From Micromonospora sp. WMMD980 (GTDB taxonomy: Bacteria > Actinomycetota > Actinomycetes > Mycobacteriales > Micromonosporaceae), in the NCBI RefSeq assembly GCF_029626035.1, contig NZ_JARUBE010000003.1:2604001-2668000 (forward strand): a DNA stretch of 64,000 nucleotides, given 5' to 3'. Positions within the stretch are counted from its first letter, which is position 1. Each line of letters starts with the position of its first letter. The translations under genes were made by a program, and so were the position numbers. The notes below the pieces were generated by a model, which had not been told where the DNA came from, searched no databases, and was given only the letters and a program-made list of their open reading frames with translations. Shown one piece after another: positions 42,801 to 49,000 of the stretch.

Positions 42801-43038
42801 AGTCGGCCAGGTCGAAGCCGCGGTCGGCGGGGATCGGGCCGACCGCGTCGACCGCGCCGGCGACCAGCCGCCACAGGTCGTCGGGCCCGGTGACGCCGCC
42901 GGGCAGCCGGCAGCCCATCGCGACGATCGCGATCGGGTCCTGGTCGCCAGACTCGGCGGTACGCAGCCGCTGCCGGGTGTCGTGCAACTCGGCGATGACC
43001 CGCGCCAGATAGCCGCGCAGTTTCTCCTCGTTGTCCAT
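33190..43038 (-). CDS. Terminal modular type I PKS, two modules plus thioesterase (3282 aa)
   Basis: Last PKS of an assembly line: it makes two extensions and releases the chain. Order: docking helix MDNEEKLRGYLARVIAEL; KS-AT(YAFH)-KR-ACP; KS-AT(malonyl)-KR(inactive)-ACP; TE to the C-terminus. ATG 43038 starts at the docking helix and has GGAAGGA (43056-43050, minus) at 11 nt spacing. The frame is open to 43173 but the added 45 residues are Pro/Ser-rich and unlike the family. It is third in its run, 25 nt after the stop of the 43064-51520 gene, and converges on the P450. The hybrid AT motif in the first module and the missing catalytic Tyr and Asn in the last KR are the notable departures. 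Release as a macrolactone is the usual outcome for such TEs; hydrolysis to a free acid is the alternative. Confidence 0.97.
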   Translation of the reverse strand: MDNEEKLRGYLARVIAELHDTRQRLRTAESGDQDPIAIVAMGCRLPGGVTGPDDLWRLVAGAVDAVGPIPADRGFDLADYYDPDPEHAGTTYSAAGGYVADATMFDPGFFGISPREAIAMDPQQRMILEVCWETVERAGIAPTALRGTPTGVFLGASSLGYSAGAVGAATGSEGYLVTGSSLSVVSGRVAYVLGTEGPTLTVDTACSSSSVSLHLATQALRRQECTLAIAGGVTVIPNPISVLELSRQRVLAADGRCKAFGAGADGMGFAEGAAVLLLERLGDARRNGHEVLAVIRGSAVNSDGASNGLTAPSGPAQQRVIRAALADARLSPEQIDTVEAHGTGTPLGDPIEARSLIATYGRQRPPGRPLHLGSLKSNIGHIQQGAGVAGVIKMVLAMRHGLLPRTLHADTATPHVDWSAGDVSLLTEARPWPETGAPRRAAVSSFGISGTNVHTIVEQAPPVEPAPERDPRPETGPLPWVVTGRTPEGLRAQAGRLREFVDGAGDLDRADVAWSLVASRGRHEHRAVVVAGDTGTVAAGLAAIEAGEPSPYALTGAAGSGKLAFLFPGQGVQRAGMGRELYAAYPAFAAAFDDVCAAFGPLLDRPLRDVVFASDDAALLDRTTWTQPATFAVEVALFRLFESWRVRPDYLLGHSFGEVVAAHVGGVLTLADACELVAARGRLMDELPPGGVMMAVRASADEAREALTGYAGRADLAAVNGPSSVVVSGDRDAVEELAVHWRDAGRKTTLLRGAYAFHSARMDPILTELGAVGARLTHAEPTIPIVSDLTGAPAGPEMRSGDYWARHARSAVRFADGVEWLRREGVTRFLELGPDGTLTGLVRLALDEAPDAGAPDGETPALATALRADRPEPEAAVRALAQLHAHGVEVDWTAFFAATRPRLHPLPTTAFLRQRYWIDAPAGAAAPPAGPAAPADPAETRFWEAVERRDLDGVAGTLGLDPADGLHDVLPALSAWRSRRRTECTVDSWRYRTTWKPLADLSAGTLDGTWLLAHDTDDAAGAAEVTAALRVAGAEVRAVAVDAAATDRAELTELLLDVLAEADPAGVVSLLATVETPAAGSDAVPAGLAATVALVQALGDAGTPAPLWCLTRGAVSTGRSDRQRGVAQAQAWGFGRVAALELPDRWGGLVDLPEELSERDGRRLAAVLGGGHGEDQLAVRGSGVLACRLVRAAPAPAGPARWGTDGTVLVTGGTGALGATIARWLADRGVPHVLLVSRRGPDAPGADDLVAELTGRGTAVTVAACDVADRDALAGVLAAIPAGHPLTGVVHAAAVVDDGVIDTLDPARLDAVLRAKAAAAEVLDDLTADRPLSMFVLFSSIAGTIGAAGQANYAAANAALDALARRRRDRGQVATSIAWGAWAGAGLAADEVVQRRLRTAGVPAMEPATAMSALAAAVDRDETDLAVVDIDWPRFAPAFTATRPSPLIADLAEVRAVTPEPGVADESPAGSLAARLAAADAAERPAILLDLVRGHAALVLGHPSGDAIEPAKAFRDLGFDSLTALDLRNLLAGVTGLRLPATLVFDYPTPHDLAGHLLGELVAGGDLTAAPEPLAVPGAEPLAIVGMACRFPGGVRSPEELWRLLADGGDGVSGFPTDRGWPEIRDAGFAPEGGFLYDAALFDPGLFGISPREAVAMDPQQRQLLETAWETFERAGLDPRSLRGSATGVFVGGASTGYGAGVALPPDAEGHYMTGNAGSVMSGRISYTFGLEGPAVTIDTACSSALVALHLAAQALRRGECAMALVGGVTVMPTPAVFAEFGKQGGLAADGRCKPFAAAADGTGWSEGAGLVLLERLSDARLHGHEVLAVVRGTAVNQDGASNGLTAPNGPSQQRVIRQALADAGIDASDVDAVEAHGTGTTLGDPIEAQALIATYGRDRPADRPLRLGSVKSNLGHTQFAAGAAGLIKMVLALRHHELPRSLHVDTPTPHVDWAAGSVELLTEPVPWTPGERPRRAGISAFGISGTNAHVIVEEAPPTPARDEPAAGSGPVPVPLAARTADGLRAQAARLRAFVAEGADTPADIGRTLATGRAALDHRAVVLAADRAGLLAGLDALAAGDPEAGGVPHGRAAEGRLAMMFTGQGAQRLGMGRDLHDRFPAYADAFDAACARFDALLDRPLRDVLNADAEALDRTGYAQAALFAVEVALYRLLESWGIRPHAVLGHSIGEIAAAHVAGVLSLDDACTLVAARGRLMDALPAGGAMLAVQADEDEVRAALRTGVEIAAVNAPRAVVVSGDADAVDAVAAHFAGLGRRTSRLRVSHAFHSARMEPMLAEFAGVLAGLTYRRPRIPVVSNLTGEPVEEFSAAYWLRQVREPVRFADGVGHLAATGVTRFVEVGPAGVLTGMARLSLADADAPLVVPTLREGRDETGSVFEALARLHVAGVSPDWTAVYAGSGGRRVPAPTYPFQHQRYWLTPEPATDVVEATPWRYRVAWAALPDGSPGSLAGDWLVVAPEDPRVRTLADLVAVALRNRGAVPTVLTAAQVGPGASPAGVVTLAPTVDSTLDLVNRIDAPLWTVTRGAVAQGRSDAPVDPDQAAVWGLARVIALEHPERWGGLVDLPAVVDDRVAAELVRVLASGADDQVALRPAGTFGRRLVRAPLTAAPAPWKPEGTVLVTGGTGALGRRLARWLADRGAPHVVLAGRAATSVPELDELAASGTRVTVVACDVADRAALAGLLDRIGADEPLTAVFHAAGVRDDTPLAALTPETVAAATAAKLTGARHLDELTRDLPLTAFVLFSSAAGVWGGSRQATTAAAGAYLDALAERRRADGRPATSVAWGPWDDPEGVSGAPEIRDRLERLGLPAMAPGAALAALGQAIEHDDTTLVVADVRWQPFVETMTASGPRPFFDDVPEVRGLAARPQSPAPGARELRETLLAAPPHERRPILLDLVRDHAARVLGHPTAEAVGADDKFLELGFDSLTSIELRTRLQAATGLTLSPTAAFDHPSAVLLAAHVEQALLSSAGVTGDPAAPLLGIAPDDENPVGLLNSLYREAIRTNRVVDFMKMAYEASQFRPVFTDPAQMADGPHPVTLVRGDRTPRLVCHTGTTAAGGPHEFARFAAAFRGERDVSVLPVPGFGRGELLPADAYVMLAWQARCLRELVGDDPFVLVGHSGGGILAHALTRYLEEEDVVPAGLVLVDTYPLSRPMHEVWQNELSTGVLERQHQYVPMDDIRLTAQGHYGVMSGGFEAREIETPTLVVRATEPLGPWDRDDDWRAGWELPHTAVDVTGNHFSIMAEHAGETAAAVSGWLAGLR
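34080..38309 (-). other. PKS module: KS-AT(malonyl)-KR(inactive)-ACP
   Basis: Second module of the 33190-43038 gene. KS Cys1742 in DTACSSA. The AT has GHSIGE and HAFH (2284-2287), so malonyl-CoA. The KR keeps the NADPH loop TGGTGALG and the Ser (2765), but reads GVWGGSRQATTAAAGAY. The catalytic Tyr is Thr2778 (codon 34705-34707) and the catalytic Asn is Gly2782 (codon 34693-34695). It should not reduce, leaving a beta-ketone next to the thioester. No dimerisation element precedes it. ACP Ser2946 in LGFDSLTSI. Confidence 0.9.
38358..42936 (-). other. PKS module: KS-AT(hybrid YAFH motif)-KR(B-type)-ACP
   Basis: First module of the 33190-43038 gene. KS Cys206 in DTACSSSS. The AT active site is GHSFGE (653-658) and the specificity motif is YAFH (755-758). 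It has the Tyr of methylmalonyl YASH combined with the Phe of malonyl HAFH, in an otherwise malonyl-like context (SARMDPI). A dimerisation element (TRFWEAVERRD) precedes the KR. The KR carries VDD in place of LDD and no Trp, so B-type, with SIAGTIGAAGQANY and intact Ser/Tyr/Asn. ACP Ser1521 in LGFDSLTAL. Confidence 0.9.
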
Positions 43039-43063
43039 GCGAACATCGATCCTTCCGGGAGGG

Positions 43064-46000
43064 TCAGGCGAGGCCGAGGTCCTGGTCCACGAGGGCGAAG
43101 AGCTCTTCACTGGAGGCCGAACCGAGCTTGTCGATGAGGTCGGGGTCGGTGGCCGGCGCGGCCGGGGCGGCACCCCGGGCGTGCCGGTCGAGCAGGGCTT
43201 CGAGCCGGAGCACGATGCGGATCCGGTCGATGTCGTCGGCCGGCAGGCCGCCCAGCGCGGTGTCGAGCCGGTCCAGCTCGGCCTCCGACGGCAGGGCGTC
43301 CGCCGCCCCCGCCGGGCCGAGTTCGGCGGCGATCCAGGCGGCCAGCGCCGCCGGGGTCGGGTGGTCGAACACCAGCGTCGCCGGCAGGGTCAGGCCGGTG
43401 GCCTCGGCCAACCGGTCCCGCAACTCGACCGAGGTGAGCGAGTCCAGGCCGAGTTCGCGGAACGCGCGGCCGGGTTCGATCGCGCCGCTGGAGACGTGCC
43501 CGAGCACCGCCGCGACGTGCGACCGGACCAGGTCGAGCAGCGCCCGTTCCCGATCGGCCGGGGCGAGCGCCGCCAGCTCCCGGCGGCTGGTGTCCCGGTC
43601 CGGGTCGCCGCCGGGCTCCGGGGCCGTGTCGCGCCGGCCGGCGACGTCCGGCAGGTCGGCGATCAGCGGGCTGGGCCGGGGCGCGGTGAACGCCCGGGCG
43701 AACCGTGCCCAGTCCACGTCGGCCACGGTGACGGTGGTGTCGCCGTGCTCCAGCGCCTGTTCGAGGGCGGCGACGGCGTCGTCCGGGTCGAGCAACGGCA
43801 GGCCGATGCGGCGCATCCCGCTCTCCGCGTCCGGGTGCACCATGCCCCCGCCGCGCCACGGCCCCCAGGCGACCGAGAGCACCCGGGCGGCCGGGGCCCG
43901 CCGGCTGCGGGCGAGCGCGTCGAGGTAGGCGTTGGCGGCGGCGTACGCGCCGTGCCGGCCGCCGCCCCAGGTCGCCGCGATCGACGAGAAGTAGACGACG
44001 GTGTCGAGCTGCGCCGGGTCGAGCAGCTCCGCCAGGTGCCGGGCGCCGGCGACCTTGCCGGAGGCGATCGCGGCCAGCTCGTCCGGCCCGGTGTCGGCCA
44101 CGTCGACGAGCGTGTTGACGCCGGCGACGTGGAACACGGTCCGGACCGGGTCACCTGCTGCCGCAAGGCCGTCGAGCAGGTCGCGTACCTGGTCGCGGTC
44201 GGTGAGGTCGCAGGCCGCGACCGTCACCCGGCTGCCGGTGGCGGCCAGGTCGTCGGCCAGCTCCGGCTCGGCGCGGCCACCGCGGCTCACCAGGACCAGG
44301 TGCTCGGCGCCCCGGCCGGCCAGCCAGCGGGCGACCCGCACGCCGAGCGCGCCGGTGCCGCCGGTCACCAGCACGGTGCCGCGCGGCGCCCACGGCCGGG
44401 CGGGCTTCGGCCCGACCGGCGCCCGCTCGATGCGGCGCAGGAACGCGCCGGCGGTCCGCAGCGCGATCTGGTCCTCGCCGTCGCCGCCGGCCAGCGCGGC
44501 GACGAGGCGGTCCGCGGCGCGGCCGTCCGGGGAGGTCGGCAGGTCGATCAGGCCGCCCCAGCGGGAGGGGCTCTCCAGCGCGGCGACCCGGCCGAGACCC
44601 CAGATCCCGGCCTGCTCCGGGCGGTCCACCGGCTCGGCGCCGACGGCGACCGCGCCGCGCGTCACGCACCACAGCCGGCCCTGCGTCACGGCCCGCAGCA
44701 GGGCCACGGTCGCGGCGAGCCCGGCGGTGACGACCGGGTGCTCCGGGTGCGGGGTCTCGTCGAGGGCGAGGAACGACAGCACGCCGGCCGCGCCGTCGAG
44801 CTGCTCCGCCGGGGCGGCGTCACCGGCCACCACGGTGGTCTCGGCGCCCGCCGCGGTGAGGGCGGCGAGGGTGGCGAGGACGTCCGGGTCGGCGGCGTAC
44901 GCGGGCGGTACCACGACCACCCACCGTCCGGTCAGCGGCGCGAACGGCAGGTCGGCGGCCGCCGTCCAGCCGGCGACGTACCGCAGGCCGTCGAGCCGGC
45001 CGGACCGCACGCCACGGCGGTGCCACGCGGACAGGGCGGGCAGCAGCTCGCGCACCGCGTCCGGCCGGTCCACGGCCAGCGTGCCGGCCAGCGACTCGGC
45101 GTCGGACCGGTCGACGGCGTCCCAGAAGGACGCCTCGAAGCCGGCGGCGGCGCCGGGCGCCGGGGCCGGGGTGGCGGACGGCAGCGGCCAGAACCGCCGG
45201 CGTTGGAACGCGTACGTGGGCAGGTCGGCGACCGCGCCGGCCGGGGGCAGCACGGTGGACCAGTCCACCGGGACGCCCCGCACGTACGCCTCGGCGAGGC
45301 TGGTCAGCAGCCGCCGCGGGCCGCCGTCGTCGCGGCGCAGCGTGCCGACCACGTCGGAGCGGCGCCCCGCGTCGGTCAGCAGTTCGGCGAGCGGCACGGC
45401 GAGCACCGGGTGCGGGCTGACCTCCAGGAACACGGCGCCGTCGGGCAGGGCGAGGACCGCCCGGTCGAAGCGGACCGTCTCGCGCAGGTTGCGGAACCAG
45501 TAGTCGCCGTCCATGGTCGTGGTGTCCAGGCGCTCGCCGGTGACCGACGAGTAGAGCGGCACCGTCGACGGGCGGCCGGTCACGCCGGCCAGCAGCCGCC
45601 GCAGCGGCTCCCGCAGCGGCTCGACGTGCGCGGTGTGCGACGCGTAGACGACCGGAACCCGCTTGACCCGTACGCCCCCGGTCTCGCCGGCCGCCAGCAG
45701 CTCGGTCAGCGCCTCCTCGTCGCCACCGATTACGACGGCGGTCGGGCCGTTGACCACGGCGACCTCCAGCCGGTCGGCCCACGGCGCGATCCAGTCGGCG
45801 GCCTCGTCGGGCGGCAGCGCGACCGACACCAGGCCACCGCGGCCGGCGATCAGGCGCAGCTCACGGGAGCGCAGCGCGACCACGGTGGCGGCGTCGGTCA
45901 GGCTGAGCGCGCCGGCCACGCAGGCCGCCGCGATCTCGCCCTGGCTGTGCCCGACCACCGCGGCCGGTCGGACGCCGTGCGAGCGCCACACCTCGGCCAG

Positions 46001-49000
46001 CGCCACCATCACGGCGAACAGCATCGGCTGGACGACGTCGTCGCGGTCCAGCGCCGGGGCGCCCCCGACGCCGAGCAGCACGTCGTGGGGGGACCAGTCG
46101 AGGTGCGGGGTGAGGGCGTGCGCGCAGGCGTCGAAGCGTGCGGCGAAGGCGGGGTGGCGCTGGTAGAGCTCGCGGGCCATGCCGGCCCACTGCGAGCCCT
46201 GGCCGGGGAAGACGAAGACCACCTCGGCCGTACTCCGGGCGACGCCGGGCACGACGCCGGGCGCCGGCTCACCGGTGGCCAGCGCGGCCAGGCCGCCGGT
46301 GAGTTCGGCCGGGTCGTGGCCGACCACGACGGCCCGGTGCTCGAACCGGGACCGCCGGGCGAGGGCCGCGGCGACGTCGGCCACCGGCCGGTCGGCGTGC
46401 TCCGCCAGGTACGCACGCAGGCGTTGGGCCTGGGCCCGGACCGCCTCGGCGGAGCGCCCGGAGAGCACCCACGGCACCGGCCCGCCGTCGGCCGGCTGTT
46501 CGGCGGCGGCGTCCGGGGCCGACTCGGCCGGGGCCTGCTCGATGATCAGGTGGGCGTTGGTGCCGCTCGCGCCGAAGGACGACACGGCGGCCCGGCGGGG
46601 GCGGCCGGTCTCCGGCCAGGGCCGCGCCTCGGTGACCAACTCGACGGCGCCGGCGCTCCAGTCGACGTGCGGGGTGGGCGCGTCGACGTGCAGGGTGCGG
46701 GGCAGCACGCCGTGCCGCATGGCGAGCAGGATCTTGATGATCCCGGCGATGCCGGCGGCGGCCTGGGTGTGGCCGATGTTGGACTTCACCGAGCCGAGCC
46801 GGAGCGGCTGGTCGGCCGGGCGTTCCTGCCCGTAGGTGGCGAGCAGCGCCTGGGCCTCGATCGGGTCGCCGAGCGTCGTGGCGGTGCCGTGCGCCTCGAC
46901 CAGGTCCACCTCCGAGGAGTGCAGGCCGGCGTCGGCGAGGGCCGCCCGGATGACGCGCTGCTGGGCCGGGCCGTTGGGGGCGGTGAAGCCGTTACTGGCC
47001 CCGTCCTGGTTGAGCGCCCCGCCGCGGACCAGGCCGAGGACGGGGTGGCCGTGGCGACGCGCGTCGCTGAGCCGCTCGATGAGCACCACGCCGGCCCCCT
47101 CGCTCCAGCCGGTGCCGTCGGCGGCGGCGGCGAACGGCCGGCACCGGCCGTCGGAGGCGAGGCCGCCGAGGCGGCCGAACTCGGAGAACGGCCCCGGCGT
47201 GGCCATCACGGTCACGCCGCCGGCGAGCGCCATCGTGCACTCGCCGCGGCGCACCGCCGCGGCGGCGAGCTGGAGCGCCACCAGCGACGAGGAGCACGCG
47301 GTGTCGACCGAGAGGGCCGGGCCCTGCAACCCGAACGTGTAGGCCAGGCGACCGGAGATGACGGCGGCGCTGACGCCGGTGATCAGGTGGCCGCCGGCGC
47401 CGGTGTCGGTGTTGGTGAGCACCACGCCGTAGTCCTGGGTGTTGGTGCCGACGAACACGCCGGTGTCACTGCCGCGCAGGCGGTGCGGGTCGATCCCGGC
47501 CCGCTCGACGGTCTCCCAGACGGTCTCCAGCAGGACGCGCTGCTGCGGGTCCATGGCCAGCGCCTCACGGGGGCTGATGTCGAAGAACGCCGCGTCGAAG
47601 TCGCCGGCGTCGTAGAGGAAGCCGCCGGCGCGCGGGTAGTCGACCGGGTCGGCGTCCGGGTCCCAGCCCCGGTCGGCCGGGAACTCGCCGATGGCGTCGC
47701 CGCCGGACTCCAGCAGCCGCCAGAACTCCTCCGGCGACCGGACGCCGCCCGGGTAGCGGCACCCGACGGCGACGATGGCGATCGGGTCGTCGTCCGTCTC
47801 CGGCCGGGCCACCGGCGGCGTCGGCTCCGGCTCGTCGGCCGGCACGGCGTCGAGCTGCCGCTCGATGTGCGCCCCGAGCACGGCCGGGGTCGGGTAGTCG
47901 AAGATCAGCGTGGCCGGCAGCCGGATCCCGGTGCGGGCCTTCAGCCGGCCGCTCAGCTCGACCGCGGTCACCGAGTCGAAGCCGAGGTCGTCGAAGGCGC
48001 GGTCGACCTCGACGGCGTCCGCGCCGGCGTGGCCGAGCACCTCCGCGGCCTCGGCCAGCACGGTCGCCAGGACGAGACGTGCCCGCTCCCCCGGTTCGGC
48101 GGCGGCGAGTTCGGCGAGCAGCGTCGGCCGGGCCGGTGCGGCATCGGGTTCGGCGGTCACGGCGGCCTCGGGTAGGTCGGCGAGCAGCGCGCTGCGCCGC
48201 GCCGACCGGAAGCCCGGCGCGAAGCGCGGCCAGTCGACGTCGGCCACGACCAGGTCGGCGTCGCCCGCGTCGACGGCGGCCGCGAGCGCCTCGATCGCCG
48301 CCGCCGGCGCCATCGGCACCAGGCCGCGCCGGATCAGGTACGCGGCGGAGTCGTCCCCGGCCGCCATCCCGCCGCTGGCCCAGGCACCCCAGGCGATCGC
48401 GGTGGCGGTCAGCCCCGCGGACCGGCGGCGCTCGGCGAGGGCGTCGAGGTAGGCGTTGCCGGCGCTGTACGCGCCCTGCCCGCCGCCGCCCCACACCCCG
48501 GCGACCGAGGAGATCAGGACGAACCGCTCCAGCGGTCGGTCGGCGGTGAGCGCGTGCAGGTGGGCCGCGCCGGCGACCTTGGCCCGGACGGTGGCGGCGA
48601 ACCCGGCCGGGTCCACGTCGGCGAGCGCGGCCGAGTCGGCGGCCCCGGCGGCGTGCACGACCGCGGTGAGCGGCCGGTCGGCGGGAATGCCGGCGAGCAC
48701 ACCGGCCAGCGCGTCCCGGTCGGCCACGTCGCAGGCGACGACGGTGACCGTGGTGGTGTCCGACGACAGTTCGGCGACGAGGTCCCGGGCGCCCGGCGCG
48801 TCCGGGCCGCCACGGCTGAGCAGCAGGACGTGCGGGGCGCCGCGTCCGGCCAGCCAGCGGGCGACGTGCCCGCCGACCGCCCCGGTGCCGCCGGTGACCA
48901 GCACCGTCCCGCGGGGACGCCAGGACTCGGCGGGGTCGGGGGCACCGGCGCGCACCAGTCGCCGACCGAACACACCGGAGGCGCGCACGGCCACCTGGTC

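Noticed and set aside
43039..43173. Start of the terminal PKS at 43173
   Set aside because: This would overlap the preceding PKS gene by over 100 nt with a Pro/Ser-rich tail. ATG 43038 sits at the docking helix behind a good ribosome site.
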